45,566 nt of DNA from Sulfobacillus harzensis (GCF_012933365.1 NZ_JABBVZ010000024.1:1-45566), one strand, 5' to 3'; counted from the first letter of the stretch, positions 24,043 through 34,117 are shown. A program made the numbers and translations. The notes: generated by a model from the letters alone, not told the origin.

Positions 24043-25782
24043 TTAGCGACGGATGCTTAAATACACCTCGGCAAGCTGCGCGTCGCTTACCTCACTGGGC
24101 GCGTTCATCAACGGGTCAGTTCCGCGAGCCGTCTTGGGGAAGGCAATGACGTCGCGAATGCTGTCAGCCCCGGCCATGAGCATCAATAGCCGGTCCAAGC
24201 CAAAGGCGATGCCGCCGTGCGGCGGGGCGCCATACTGAAAGGCGTCCAGCAAAAACCCGAACTTCTCCGCGGTTTCGTCCCCAGAGAGACCCAAGACCTC
24301 AAAAATCTTGGCCTGCAGTTCTGGTTGATAGATACGAAGGGAACCCGACGCCAACTCGGTGCCGTTCAGCACCACGTCATACGCCTCTGACCGCACCGCG
24401 GCCGGATCGTCGGTGAGCCGCTCAATATCATCGGGATGGGGCATGGTGAAGGGATGATGGGCTGAAACCAGCCGTCCTTCCTCTTCCGACCATTCGAAAA
24501 GAGGGAACTCTGTGACCCAGAGAAACCGCCAGCCTGGTTCCAGCCGGCCATTCTCGCGCGCAAAAGCCAGCCGCAGCTGCCCCGTCACCTCGAAGGGGGC
24601 CCAACCGCTTCCGGCAGCCATGAGCAGCGTGTCGCCGGACGCCAGTTCCGCCGCCTCCGCCAACTTCAAGAGGCCGTCCTCCCCGAGCCATTTGGCCGCC
24701 GAGGAGCGGAGGCTCCCATCCGGACCGCGGACAATCCACACCAACCCCGACGCCCCCAAGGAGCGCGCCCGTTCCACCCAGCCGTCCAACTCCTTGCGGG
24801 AGGGCTGATAGCCGATGAGATGGGCGCCCACCACATGCTCGGACTGGCTGAACACCTCCCAGCCCAGCCCCTGGGCGACAGACGTCAAGTCCTTAAGCGG
24901 CGGTCCAGCGCGCAAATCGGGCTTGTCGGAGCCATATTGGGTCATGGCCGCTTTCCAGGTCATGCGGGGAAATTGCTCCAACGAGACCCCAAGGACCTCT
25001 TGAAACAGGGTGACCAACATTTCTTCCATCATGGTCAAAATGGCTTCCCGATCCATGAACGACATTTCGACATCGATTTGCGTGAACTCTGGCTGCCGGT
25101 CGGCGCGCAGGTCCTCATCGCGAAACACTTTGGCGATTTGGTAGTAGCGGTCGATGCCGGCCACCATCAACAACTGCTTGAAAATCTGAGGACTTTGCGG
25201 CAGGGCATAAAAATGGCCGGGTTGAATGCGGCTCGGGACCAGAAAGTCCCGGGCTCCCTCCGGCGTGGAACGCGCCAGGGAGGGCGTTTCCACGTCCAGA
25301 AATCCGTGCTCATGAAAGAAGCGGCGAATCGCCATCAAAGCCCGATCCCGCAAAATCAGATTGGAAATCAGCGTCGGCCGTCTCAAATCCAAATACCGAT
25401 ACTTGAGCCGCAGGAGCTCGTCCACTTGCTCGGCATCGGGCACATTAAAAGGCGGTGTCTTGGATTCGGCGTACACCACCACCTCATCCGGCACAATCTC
25501 CACCGCGCCTGAGGCGAGATCCGGATTCACCATGCCTTCGGGCCGGGCCCGCACCGTGCCTTGAACGCCCACCACGTATTCGGCGCGCACCCGATCCAGG
25601 GTGGCGAACATCGGATTTTCCGGCTCCGCCACAATTTGCACTAAACCGGTGCGATCCCGCAGATCGACAAAGACTAAGCCCCCGTGGTCGCGGCGGCGAT
25701 GCACCCACCCGGCGACCCGCACTTTTTTGCCAATCGCCTCTGCATTGACGTCTGCTGCATAATGGGTTCGCCCCATCATCAT
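24043..25782 (-). CDS. aspS: Aspartate--tRNA ligase
   Basis: Class II synthetase that charges tRNA-Asp. The 579-residue protein has the OB-fold anticodon domain (GWVHRRRDHGGLVFVDLRD), motif 2 (FRDEDLRADRQPEFTQID), the bacterial GAD insert, and motif 3 (GIAFGLDRLLMLM). Length is normal for the bacterial type. It starts with ATGATGATG and the first overlaps the hisS stop (ATGA). Whether it also charges tRNA-Asn depends on genes outside the window. Confidence 0.97.
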   Translation of the reverse strand: MMMGRTHYAADVNAEAIGKKVRVAGWVHRRRDHGGLVFVDLRDRTGLVQIVAEPENPMFATLDRVRAEYVVGVQGTVRARPEGMVNPDLASGAVEIVPDEVVVYAESKTPPFNVPDAEQVDELLRLKYRYLDLRRPTLISNLILRDRALMAIRRFFHEHGFLDVETPSLARSTPEGARDFLVPSRIQPGHFYALPQSPQIFKQLLMVAGIDRYYQIAKVFRDEDLRADRQPEFTQIDVEMSFMDREAILTMMEEMLVTLFQEVLGVSLEQFPRMTWKAAMTQYGSDKPDLRAGPPLKDLTSVAQGLGWEVFSQSEHVVGAHLIGYQPSRKELDGWVERARSLGASGLVWIVRGPDGSLRSSAAKWLGEDGLLKLAEAAELASGDTLLMAAGSGWAPFEVTGQLRLAFARENGRLEPGWRFLWVTEFPLFEWSEEEGRLVSAHHPFTMPHPDDIERLTDDPAAVRSEAYDVVLNGTELASGSLRIYQPELQAKIFEVLGLSGDETAEKFGFLLDAFQYGAPPHGGIAFGLDRLLMLMAGADSIRDVIAFPKTARGTDPLMNAPSEVSDAQLAEVYLSIRR

Positions 25783-27038
25783 AAGTCGGCCTCCCGTAAC
25801 TCGTGGTCAAGATATTGAAAAAGTTGATCCAGGGTGACAACTTCTTGCGTGCCTTTGGCCAAATTGCGCACCGCAACCGCATTATTCTCCCACTCGGTCC
25901 CGCCCACAATCAACACCCAGCCGGCCCTCCGGCCCGCGTCCTTCAACTGGGCTTTCAACGACCGGGAGAGAATGTCGGCATCGGCCGCCATACCCCGGCG
26001 GCGAAGCGTCATGGCCAGCCCGTAGGCCTTGTCCTCAAAGCCGGGAAGGTGCGCCACGTAGAGGCGCTGCGGCTGCTCGTCCTTGAGGGGTTCGGGCAAG
26101 GCGGACAAGAGCCGTTCCAGTCCCATCCCGAACCCGACCGCTGGCACCGAAGCTCCCCCCATACGCGCCGTCAGTCCGTCGTAGCGGCCGCCTCCAAACA
26201 GCGCCACCCCATCGCCAAGACTCGGATGGCCCACTTCAAACACTGTGCGGGTGTAGTAGTCCAACCCCCGCACCAAATTGCGGTCGCGCCGGATCTCCAC
26301 GCCGGCATCGTGCACCGTTTCCATGACCCCGTCGATGTGTGCGCGGCAATCGTCGCACCAATAGTCGGCGACGTCGGGCGCCCCCGCCTTGATGTCGGTG
26401 TCCACCTTGCAGTCCAGCAAGCGGAGCGGATTTTGCGTCAGACGCACCTGGCAGTCCTTGCACAAGCCTTCCCGCTTTGACTCAAAGTACTGAATCAAGG
26501 CCTCCCGGTAGCGTGGCCGGCAGACCTCGCATCCAATGGAGTTGACCCGCACCGTGGGATTGCGCAGCCCGGCGGCGTCAACCACCTGCACGGCCAGCAG
26601 CATCACTTCGGCATCGGCCAAGGGCGACTCGGATCCGTACAACTCCGCCCCAAATTGGGTGTGCTGCCGGTACCGGCCCGCCTGGGGATTCTCCCGGCGA
26701 AACATCGGCCCCACATAACATAGGCGTACCGGCTGAGGCGCTTGCGCCAGCCCGTTCTGGATGTAGGCGCGGGCCACGGCGGCCGTGCCCTCCGGCCGCA
26801 GGGTGAGATCGTCGCCGCCAGCGTCAATAAAGCGGTAGCTCTCATGCTGCACAATATCGGTGAATTCCCCCACCTTCAAAAAGACCGGGCTTTTTTCAAA
26901 TATGGGCGTCTCAATCAGATCGTAGCCAAAGCGCATGGCCCAGGTTAGCGCAATGCGCCGCAAAGCCTCAAATTGCCAGGATTCGGGCGCCAATACATCA
27001 CGCGTTCCGCGCGCCCGTTGATAGTCCTCACTCGCCAC
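25779..27038 (-). CDS. hisS: Histidine--tRNA ligase
   Basis: Class II synthetase for tRNA-His. The 419-residue protein has RGTRDVLAPESW, motif 2 (YVGPMFRRENPQAGRYRQHTQ region), the histidine-binding LVRGLDYYTRTVFEV, motif 3 (VGFGMGLERLL) and the C-terminal anticodon domain. Four cysteines in the insertion domain (CEVCRPRY, CKDC) may bind zinc. GTG 27038 is used, with GAGGTGATG upstream and an 11-base overlap with dtd. No T-box fits in the overlap. Confidence 0.97.
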   Translation of the reverse strand: MASEDYQRARGTRDVLAPESWQFEALRRIALTWAMRFGYDLIETPIFEKSPVFLKVGEFTDIVQHESYRFIDAGGDDLTLRPEGTAAVARAYIQNGLAQAPQPVRLCYVGPMFRRENPQAGRYRQHTQFGAELYGSESPLADAEVMLLAVQVVDAAGLRNPTVRVNSIGCEVCRPRYREALIQYFESKREGLCKDCQVRLTQNPLRLLDCKVDTDIKAGAPDVADYWCDDCRAHIDGVMETVHDAGVEIRRDRNLVRGLDYYTRTVFEVGHPSLGDGVALFGGGRYDGLTARMGGASVPAVGFGMGLERLLSALPEPLKDEQPQRLYVAHLPGFEDKAYGLAMTLRRRGMAADADILSRSLKAQLKDAGRRAGWVLIVGGTEWENNAVAVRNLAKGTQEVVTLDQLFQYLDHELREADL

Positions 27039-27489
27039 CTACCATCACCTCATCGGTATCCAAAATTAACGTCACCGGTCCCCAATTGACCAAAGAAACC
27101 ATCATGTGGGCCCCAAACGCCCCGGTCTCCGTCCGTATGCCCTTGGACCGGCAGCGGGCAGAAAAGGCCTCATACAGCGCTTCAGCCGCCTCTCGGCCCG
27201 CCGCCCGCTGAAAGTCGGGGCGAAGGCCGCGGCGCACCGACCCATAGAGGGTAAACTGCGACACCACTAGCAAGGAGCCGTCAACGTCGCTCAGCGAACG
27301 GCTCATCTTGTCGTCTTGATCAGGAAAGATGCGAAGACCAGCCACTTTGTCCGCCAGCCAGCGCATCTCCCGCTCAGTATCGGACTCCGACACCCCCAAA
27401 AGCACCAGCAATCCGACCCCAATTGCCCCGACCGCGGCGCCCTCGACAGTGACCGCCGCTTCCCGAACCCGCTGAACGACCGCCCGCAC
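27028..27489 (-). CDS. dtd: D-aminoacyl-tRNA deacylase
   Basis: Removes D-amino acids (and Gly from tRNA-Ala) wrongly attached to tRNA. The 153-residue protein has GSLLVVSQFTLYG and the C-terminal cross-subunit motif with NWGPVT, matching the Gly-cisPro dyad of bacterial DTD. The start is GTG 27489, overlapping the rel stop by one base. The rel-dtd-hisS order is conserved in Firmicutes. Confidence 0.95.
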   Translation of the reverse strand: MRAVVQRVREAAVTVEGAAVGAIGVGLLVLLGVSESDTEREMRWLADKVAGLRIFPDQDDKMSRSLSDVDGSLLVVSQFTLYGSVRRGLRPDFQRAAGREAAEALYEAFSARCRSKGIRTETGAFGAHMMVSLVNWGPVTLILDTDEVMVGGE

Positions 27490-29642
27490 TAAGCGCGCTC
27501 CCGGCTCACCCGGTCCACCCGTTGTACATAGGGGAGCCCTTCCAGCTTGCCGATGATATGGGTTAGCTGCACCAGATTCTGCACTTCCAGGTGCACCTCG
27601 ACGACCGCCGTGTGATCGCGAAAGCCGCGCGCCTTGGCCGAGATGATATTGGAATCGGCTACAACGTTGGCGACATCGGCTAACAATCCCGGCCGGTCCA
27701 AGGCATAGACGCGCAACTCGACGGGATGACGCGTCAATTCTGCCCCGGACACGTCCCAACTCACCTCAATCAGCCGTTCCGGATCGCGGGCCAGTTCCTT
27801 TTCGTTGGGACACCCCAAGCGATGAACGGAAACGCCCCGGCCCCGTGTCAAAAACCCGATGATCGGATCGCCGGGCACCGGCTGGCAGCAGCGCGCAAGA
27901 CGGGTCAGCATGCGTCCTTCGCCCCGCACCAGCACACCCGAGGCGGATTCCGGCCGCGGGCCCTTGCGCTTGGTGGGCAGCGGAATCACGGGAGCGGCGC
28001 TCTTTTCGGCGTGGGCAATCTCCTCGCGAATCCGCCCCACCAAGACCGGGCCGGTGGTGTTGCCTTCACTCAAGGCCACGGCCACGTCCTCAATGGACGC
28101 GTACCCCAATTTGCGCACAATCTCCAGCAGGCGTTCCTCAGAGAGTGTGAGGGACTGGCGGCGCAGTTCCCGCTCCAAGATGTCCTGCCCGCGCGCCACA
28201 TGCTCCTGGCGGCGTTCCCGCCGGAGCCACTGGCGAATCCGTGTCTTGGCCTGCGAGGTGTGCACGATAGAGAGCCAGTCGATGCTGGGGCCTGGGGATT
28301 TGCGATTGACCAGCACTTCTACAATATCCCCGCTTTCCAGCGGGGTGGAAAGCGGGACAATCCGCCCGTTCACCTTGGCTCCCACACAATGGTTGCCGAC
28401 ATCCGTATGGATGCGGTAGGCAAAGTCAATCGGGTTCGCGCCCGCCGGCAAGTCAATCACATCGCCCTTGGGGGTGAAGACAAACACCTCGTCGCTGAAC
28501 AGATCGACCTTGAGTGTCTCCATAAACTCCGAGGCGTCCCGCATATCCCGCTGCCATTCCAACAGCTGCCGCAGCCAAGAGAGCTTTTGCTCAAAGTCGC
28601 GGTCTCCCTTGCCTCCCTCTTTGTACCGCCAGTGGGCGGCAATCCCATATTCGGCCGTATGATGCATTTCAAAGGTACGAATTTGGACCTCAATGGGCTC
28701 GCCGTGCGGGCCAATCACGGTGGTATGGAGACTTTGATAGAGATTGGACTTGGGCATGGCGATATAGTCCTTAAATCGCCCGGGAATGGGCTTCCACAGC
28801 GAATGGACCAACCCCAGCACCGCATAGCAATCCTTGACCGATTCCACTAGCACCCGAACGGCCATCAGGTCATAAATCTCTTGAAAATCTTTGCCCTGCT
28901 TGTACATCTTTTGATAGATGCTGTAGAGATGCTTGGCGCGGCCTGAAACCTCGCTCACCATTCCCACAGCCTCCAGCCGGCCCTTGAGTTCGGCGATGAT
29001 GGCCTCAACCGCCGCTTCCCGTTCCTGCCGCTTCATGGCAACCAGCTCTTTCATTTCCTGAAAGGCGGCCGGCTGCAGATGCTGAAAGGCCAAATCTTCC
29101 AATTCCCATTTGATGCGGAAAATGCCGAGCCGATGGGCTAAGGGCGCATAAATTTCCATCGTCTCTTTGGCAATGCGCTGCACCCGGTCGGCTGTCAAAT
29201 GCTTTAAGGTACGCATGTTGTGCAGCCGATCGGCTAGTTTAATGAGAATCACGCGGATGTCCTTGGCCATGGCTAAAAACATCTTGCGGAGATTCTCGGC
29301 CTGCTCCTCTTCACGGGTGCGGGCCTCCAGACGGTCCAATTTGGTGACGCCGTCAACCAATTGCGCCACCTCGGCGCCAAAGCGCTCTTCAATATCGTCC
29401 AGGGTGTAGGCGGTATCCTCCACCACATCATGCAGCAATGCGGCAGTAATGGTGGGCGCATCCATCTTCAAGTCAGCCAGAATGGACGCCACCGCCAAGG
29501 GGTGAGCGACGTAGGGATCGCCGGAGGCGCGGCTCTGGCCGCGGTGAGCCTCCTCGGCAAACGTCATAGCGCGCATGATCTGCTCAGCTTCCGGCGAATG
29601 CGCGCGAAAGCCGAACTGTTCCACCAGCTCGACACCGGTCAT
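27489..29642 (-). CDS. rel: Bifunctional (p)ppGpp synthetase/hydrolase Rel
   Basis: Makes and breaks (p)ppGpp, the stringent-response alarmone. The 717-residue protein has the HD hydrolase domain with LLHDVVEDT (about residues 65-75), the synthetase domain with GRFKDYIAMPK and YQSLHTTVIGP, a TGS domain, a helical region and a C-terminal ACT domain. The RFKD sequence (RxKD form) is that of bifunctional Rel; RelA-type enzymes have ExDD. Both activities are expected. ATG 29642 has GGGGGGAG upstream. It is followed by dtd and preceded by apt. Confidence 0.96.
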   Translation of the reverse strand: MTGVELVEQFGFRAHSPEAEQIMRAMTFAEEAHRGQSRASGDPYVAHPLAVASILADLKMDAPTITAALLHDVVEDTAYTLDDIEERFGAEVAQLVDGVTKLDRLEARTREEEQAENLRKMFLAMAKDIRVILIKLADRLHNMRTLKHLTADRVQRIAKETMEIYAPLAHRLGIFRIKWELEDLAFQHLQPAAFQEMKELVAMKRQEREAAVEAIIAELKGRLEAVGMVSEVSGRAKHLYSIYQKMYKQGKDFQEIYDLMAVRVLVESVKDCYAVLGLVHSLWKPIPGRFKDYIAMPKSNLYQSLHTTVIGPHGEPIEVQIRTFEMHHTAEYGIAAHWRYKEGGKGDRDFEQKLSWLRQLLEWQRDMRDASEFMETLKVDLFSDEVFVFTPKGDVIDLPAGANPIDFAYRIHTDVGNHCVGAKVNGRIVPLSTPLESGDIVEVLVNRKSPGPSIDWLSIVHTSQAKTRIRQWLRRERRQEHVARGQDILERELRRQSLTLSEERLLEIVRKLGYASIEDVAVALSEGNTTGPVLVGRIREEIAHAEKSAAPVIPLPTKRKGPRPESASGVLVRGEGRMLTRLARCCQPVPGDPIIGFLTRGRGVSVHRLGCPNEKELARDPERLIEVSWDVSGAELTRHPVELRVYALDRPGLLADVANVVADSNIISAKARGFRDHTAVVEVHLEVQNLVQLTHIIGKLEGLPYVQRVDRVSRERA

Positions 29643-29663
29643 GCGGCTCTCCCCCCACGTTGT

Positions 29664-30182
29664 TTATAGGCGTTCCAGCGCCAGCACCGGCGCTTCAATA
29701 TCATCCAGCCGGCTCCGTCCATTCAATGCCTTTAATTCAATCAGAAACGCGAACCCGGCGATTTCCGCCCCGAGCCGCTCCGCCAAATGCGCACAAGCCT
29801 TGACCGTTCCCCCGGTGGCCAAGACATCGTCCACAATCACCACCCGGCGGCCTTTAAGCACTGTGGTTTCTTCCACTTCCAATTGGTTTTCCCCATATTC
29901 TAACGTATACCGTTCCCGAAATACAGGGTCCGGCAACTTTCCCGGCTTTCTGACCGGCACCAGGCCCGCGCCAAGACGGTCTGCCAAGGGCGCCGCCAGG
30001 AGAAAGCCTCGGGCCTCCGGGGCCATCACCACGTGCGCCCCCAGGGGCCGAACCTGCTGCTCGAGACTGTCCAGCACTTCCCGCCAGGCGTCCGGAACCG
30101 CCAGCACCGGCAGCACATCCCGAAACAAAACGCCGGGTTCAGGGAAATCGGGAATTTCGCGAAGATAGTCCATCCATGCCAT
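29664..30182 (-). CDS. apt: Adenine phosphoribosyltransferase
   Basis: Salvages adenine with PRPP to AMP. The 172-residue protein has IPDFPEPGVLFRDVLP near the N-terminus, and the PRPP-binding loop VVIVDDVLATGGT at about residues 117-129. Size is normal. The apt-rel order is conserved and links purine balance with alarmone synthesis. ATG 30182 is used; ATG 30173 four codons later is also possible. Confidence 0.96.
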   Translation of the reverse strand: MAWMDYLREIPDFPEPGVLFRDVLPVLAVPDAWREVLDSLEQQVRPLGAHVVMAPEARGFLLAAPLADRLGAGLVPVRKPGKLPDPVFRERYTLEYGENQLEVEETTVLKGRRVVIVDDVLATGGTVKACAHLAERLGAEIAGFAFLIELKALNGRSRLDDIEAPVLALERL

Positions 30183-30199
30183 GTCGTCTCGTCCTCTCT

Positions 30200-32452
30200 T
30201 TAACGGAAAAATGGGGCCCGGGCATCCTCGTCCATGTCTTGCACGGCCAGACGATACAAGAAGCTGGAGTCCAAGCGGCGCCGCTCGCCGGATTTCAGCC
30301 CATCGGGACTCATCTCTAACTCTTCAAATACCGCCCGCCCCGGAATCAAACCGGCGCGCCCGCTTTGCCAGGCCCGCCAGTGCTTTCCCAAGCGTGCTCG
30401 ACTCACCGCCAGCCGGGCCCGCTTACGGTCAACCCGCCCGCCCTCCGGGCGCTCGAACCAGCATCCATCCGGAGACTTGGCCAAATAGGCGGCTTCCTCC
30501 CACTTGGCGCGGTTTCGCGGATGGCATCGCCAAATGACGGCATCCGCCCATCCATAAAGACGCGGCCACGGTCGCCATTGGGACACCACCAATTGACTGA
30601 CCAGCCCCCGCCGCGCTTCCTCCTCGAGCGCCATCAACTCGCCAATCGGCAGGGTCACCGAAAAGGCGTGCGCTTGAAGCTTGAGAGCCCACTCCCGTAC
30701 ATCGCGGTCACTATCCACCACCCAAATCACCCGGCTGGGAAGCGGATCCGGAAGCCCCTCTTGCACCGCAGCGGAGAGCTTGGGGGCTTCCCCCTGCAGC
30801 ACCTCCACGCGCCATTGCGGGGAGCGCTTTCCTTGATACCAGTGGGTTTCCAACTGCGCCAGGAAGCGCACTGCCGCCCCCGGATAAAGCGCTTTCACCT
30901 GCTCGCCTTGACCAAAGGCAATGGCGCGCACCGGATGGTGCTCCAACTCAAAACTGCCGTGCTGCCCCTGACCGAGCACCCGACTCTTCTTGACGGTGCC
31001 CCGAATTAAAAATCGGGGGGCCTCAAACGCTTTGCCGTAGGGGGCAAGCGACTCCACCTCATCCCAGAGCGTTGCCGAAACGTCCGTCGCGTCCAAGGCG
31101 ACATCATACTCAAAGCCTCGATATTGCTCAAAGGCGGCGGATGACGGCATGTCCCGGGACAACTCCCGACTCAGGCGATCGGCATCGGTCCGCGGAAGAC
31201 TAAATCCGGCCGCCCCGGCATGGCCGCCAAGCTTGGAGAATAACGCCCCATGCTGCCGCAAGTGGGCAATGAGGTTGAACCCGTCGACACTACGCGCCGA
31301 ACCCTTGCCATCACTCCCGTTCCACGCCACCACCGCCACCGGCTGGCGCAGCCACGCCCGAAACCGCGCGGCCACGATGCCAATCACGCCTTGGTGCCAC
31401 CCGTCGCCGCAGATGACCGGAAAGTCGTAGATGCGGCCCGACGCATCGCGGGGAAGACGAGTCCAGGCCTCCTCCACGATCAGCCGTTCCACCTCGCGGC
31501 GCTCCGCATTCAGCTCTTTAAGGGTGTCGGACACGTCCTGCAGACGCCTCAAATCGTCTTCCAGCAGCAACTCGCAGGCGGCCTCCGCCCCGCCCATGCG
31601 GCCCGCGGCATTGATGCGCGGCCCGACCAAGAAGGCGAGATCTTCCGCCGAGGCATGAGCGATGTCACGCCCTTCCGCCCCGAACAGTACATTGAGGCCA
31701 GCCACAGCGCCTTGCCGCAGCGCCTCCAGACCACGGGCGACCAACCGTCGATTGCTGCCTTTGAGCGGCACCACGTCGGCCACCGTCCCCACCGTAGCGA
31801 TGCCGTACAGCATCTCCGGGAGCTCCTCACCAGCAAAGAGGGCTCGCACCAATTGCAAGGCCACCCCAGCGCCGGAAAAACGATCCGGCACCGTCATGAG
31901 TTCGGGATTGACCAGCGCGTCCGCCTCGGGAATCCGCTCGGGCAGCGCATGGTGGTCGGTAATGACCAGCATCAGGCCTAACGACCGAGCCAAATCAGCC
32001 GCTTCCGGAGAGCTCGATCCGCAATCCACCGTCACTAAGAGTGTCACGCCATCCTGATGCGCCCGCCACACCGCTTCCACATTGAGGCCATAGCCCTCAT
32101 CAAACCGATTCGGTATGTACCAGTCCACCTGTTTCCCGAAACCCAGCAGCGTGAGTCCCCGCACCAGCACAGCGGTGGCGGTCACCCCATCGGCGTCGTA
32201 GTCGCCATAAACCCGCACCCGGCCGCCATCCTCCAAAACCCGCCGAATGGTCCACACCGCCTCGCGCATCCCCGGGAGCGCCTTGGGGTCCGGCAGCGCC
32301 AAGGAACCATCCAGATCCTCTAAGGGTTGGTTGGCCTGAAATCCGCGGCGCAGCAGGAATTCCGCCTGCCATCCGGGAACCCCCCAGGTCCGCTGAGCCT
32401 CTTCCACGGTCCGGCGATCAACCGGCCGCTGAAAGAACAGCTGATTCTTCAA
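30200..32452 (-). CDS. recJ: Single-stranded-DNA-specific exonuclease RecJ
   Basis: 5'-3' exonuclease of recombination and mismatch repair. The 750-residue protein has the DHH motifs VYGDYDADGVTATAVL, TVDCGSSS, ITDHHALPE and, in the DHHA1 domain, GGHAGAAGFSL, followed by an OB fold. The last ~180 residues form the long C-terminal domain of the Firmicute type. The start is TTG 32452, overlapping the stop of the CDF transporter gene by four bases (TTGA). Confidence 0.95.
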   Translation of the reverse strand: MKNQLFFQRPVDRRTVEEAQRTWGVPGWQAEFLLRRGFQANQPLEDLDGSLALPDPKALPGMREAVWTIRRVLEDGGRVRVYGDYDADGVTATAVLVRGLTLLGFGKQVDWYIPNRFDEGYGLNVEAVWRAHQDGVTLLVTVDCGSSSPEAADLARSLGLMLVITDHHALPERIPEADALVNPELMTVPDRFSGAGVALQLVRALFAGEELPEMLYGIATVGTVADVVPLKGSNRRLVARGLEALRQGAVAGLNVLFGAEGRDIAHASAEDLAFLVGPRINAAGRMGGAEAACELLLEDDLRRLQDVSDTLKELNAERREVERLIVEEAWTRLPRDASGRIYDFPVICGDGWHQGVIGIVAARFRAWLRQPVAVVAWNGSDGKGSARSVDGFNLIAHLRQHGALFSKLGGHAGAAGFSLPRTDADRLSRELSRDMPSSAAFEQYRGFEYDVALDATDVSATLWDEVESLAPYGKAFEAPRFLIRGTVKKSRVLGQGQHGSFELEHHPVRAIAFGQGEQVKALYPGAAVRFLAQLETHWYQGKRSPQWRVEVLQGEAPKLSAAVQEGLPDPLPSRVIWVVDSDRDVREWALKLQAHAFSVTLPIGELMALEEEARRGLVSQLVVSQWRPWPRLYGWADAVIWRCHPRNRAKWEEAAYLAKSPDGCWFERPEGGRVDRKRARLAVSRARLGKHWRAWQSGRAGLIPGRAVFEELEMSPDGLKSGERRRLDSSFLYRLAVQDMDEDARAPFFR

Positions 32453-33330
32453 CCCTTTCCATCCTCCCCGGCTGGATTGACATGCACCGTCACCCCTTCG
32501 ACTCGCGGCTCCGCCTTTAGGGCATCCTCGACCTGATGGGCGATGTCATGCGCCGCCAAGAGACTGAGATGCCGGTCCACTTCAATCTCGAGATCCACAA
32601 AGATACGCGCTCCATTAAGGCGTGTACGCATCGACGAGAGGCTCAACACCCCCGCCACCGCCTGAGCCCGTTCTCGGAGGGCTTGGGTGGTCTCCGGGTC
32701 CGCGGCCGGATCCATTAAATCGACCGCCGCGGTACGAAACACATCCACGCCCGCCCACATCACTAAAGCGGCCACCACTAGGGCCGCCACCGAATCGCCG
32801 GACGCGTAGCCAAGCCGAGACGCCAAGATGCCCAGAGAGGCCACCAACGACGAAATCGCGTCCGTCACATTGTCAGTGGCGGCGGCCAAAATGGCGTGCG
32901 ACCCCGTCCGCTTAGCCAAGCGGCGCTGCGTCACCGCCATGACCCCTTTAGGGACCATGGCCACCAACGCCACTGCCAAGGCTATCCAGTCGGGCGCCGG
33001 GCCCGGGTGCTCAATTCCGGCAATGGCGGAGTTCGCCACTTCCAACCCGGCCAGCAGCAAGAGCACGGCGACCACTTTCTGGCTGATGGCCTCCGCCTTG
33101 GCGTGCCCATAATGATGCCCCGAGTCTGGCGGACGTCCGGCAATAGCCAGACCCACCATTACCGCCACCGACGAGAACACATCCGCCCCACTGTGGAGAC
33201 CGTCGGCAATCAATGCCTCGGAGCGGGCCCATATGCCCACCACCAACTTGAGAACCATCAATAAGACATTGAAGGCCAGGTTGTTGCGGGCCGCACGACC
33301 CGTCTCCTGCCCCGCTGCCGTCTGGCTCAT
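32449..33330 (-). CDS. Cation diffusion facilitator family transporter
   Basis: Six-helix efflux pump for Zn, Fe, Mn or similar divalent metals. The 293-residue protein has the metal-site pattern ALIADGLHSGADVFSS (D, H, D), DNVTDAISS in helix 5, and a C-terminal cytosolic ACT-like domain with His-rich loops (HLSLLAAHDIAHQVEDA). The ATG at 33330 is chosen because GAGGGG lies eight bases upstream; an ATG at 33372 would add 14 residues without support. Metal specificity cannot be read from sequence alone. Confidence 0.93.
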   Translation of the reverse strand: MSQTAAGQETGRAARNNLAFNVLLMVLKLVVGIWARSEALIADGLHSGADVFSSVAVMVGLAIAGRPPDSGHHYGHAKAEAISQKVVAVLLLLAGLEVANSAIAGIEHPGPAPDWIALAVALVAMVPKGVMAVTQRRLAKRTGSHAILAAATDNVTDAISSLVASLGILASRLGYASGDSVAALVVAALVMWAGVDVFRTAAVDLMDPAADPETTQALRERAQAVAGVLSLSSMRTRLNGARIFVDLEIEVDRHLSLLAAHDIAHQVEDALKAEPRVEGVTVHVNPAGEDGKG

Positions 33331-33359
33331 TGACCTTGTCCCCTCTAATTGTAGCAGAC

Positions 33360-33788
33360 CTAAATTGTCCAAAGCCCGTGATAGGCCCAGAGGAAGAGCG
33401 CCGCCGCCAGAGCCCGAACGGTCCGTAGCAAGACACGGCGGCCCCCTCTTGCTACCAGCGTATGCAACCGGGAGGCGGCATCAAACCCGAGAGCCCCCTG
33501 CCACAGCGCGAGCCCGGGAAAAGTCCCCCACAACAATACAAAGTTACCCAAAGCCGCGCCTTCCATGGCAACGTCGGTGGCCACCGTACCAACCCTTTTT
33601 CGGGGACGGAACGCCACCAACAACGCCTCAACGGCTAGCGCACCGGCCACCGCCAGCACCAGCCACCATGGAGAGACAGGCCAATGGTTCCAGTGTATCG
33701 CCAGTGCAGCGAAAACCGCAATTAATAGCCAGGGCCAGTCCGTGGCGAAAGACAGGGCAACCACAACCCAGAGCCAGACCCCGCTCAT
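33360..33788 (-). CDS. Small membrane protein of unknown function
   Basis: A 142-residue protein with four to five hydrophobic segments (about residues 3-17, 18-36, 40-58, 78-98, 120-137), a cluster of positively charged residues near the C-terminus (RGGRRVLLRTVR). I do not recognise the family. It starts one base after the upstream stop (33788 is shared), so it is coupled to the Hsp20-like gene and belongs to the same transcript. Confidence 0.7.
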   Translation of the reverse strand: MSGVWLWVVVALSFATDWPWLLIAVFAALAIHWNHWPVSPWWLVLAVAGALAVEALLVAFRPRKRVGTVATDVAMEGAALGNFVLLWGTFPGLALWQGALGFDAASRLHTLVARGGRRVLLRTVRALAAALFLWAYHGLWTI

Positions 33789-34117
33789 TATTCCAACTGG
33801 CCCTCAAGTCCCGGCCGGGGCAACTGAAGTTCCGCTTTCCCCTCTTCAAAGGCGATGGGGCGGTCGGGCGACGCGCTGACAGGGCTAGGTAGAGGAACCG
33901 CTAACTTCTCATCGCCAATCTCCAGCGTAAGCTCCGTCCCTTCGGCGCGAGCTCGCCCGGACTCCACCCCTTCAGGGGCTTCAATCTCTGCTATCAGTTG
34001 GTCATTTTCCACGTAAAAACGGGCGCTGACCCCGCGTCCGTTCGTCCACTCGCTGTGATAGGCCCAGGGACTGTTCCAAAACTTGACGGCCTGCTTTTTA
34101 ATATCCCGTTTCATCAT
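33788..34117 (-). CDS. Diverged Hsp20/alpha-crystallin-like small protein
   Basis: The 109-residue protein shows an alpha-crystallin-like layout: a strand NDQLIAEIEAPEGVE (as in V-x-x-x-D-x-P-G-V), then GTELTLEI, VPLPSPVSASP and FEEGKAELQLPR, which match the family's L-P-x-x-V and A-x-x-x-x-G-x-L-x-x-x-L-P-K pattern. The I-x-I/V tail is missing and the protein is short, so it may be a minimal or non-chaperone member. Start ATGATG at 34117/34114. The SD GGAGGG lies inside a strong hairpin (see the separate entry). Confidence 0.5.
   Translation of the reverse strand: MMKRDIKKQAVKFWNSPWAYHSEWTNGRGVSARFYVENDQLIAEIEAPEGVESGRARAEGTELTLEIGDEKLAVPLPSPVSASPDRPIAFEEGKAELQLPRPGLEGQLE

Noticed and set aside
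27028..27038. A T-box before hisS
   Set aside because: hisS overlaps dtd, so there is no leader.
27726..28850. 374-codon plus-strand frame opposite rel
   Set aside because: Antisense shadow; rel has all its domains on the other strand.
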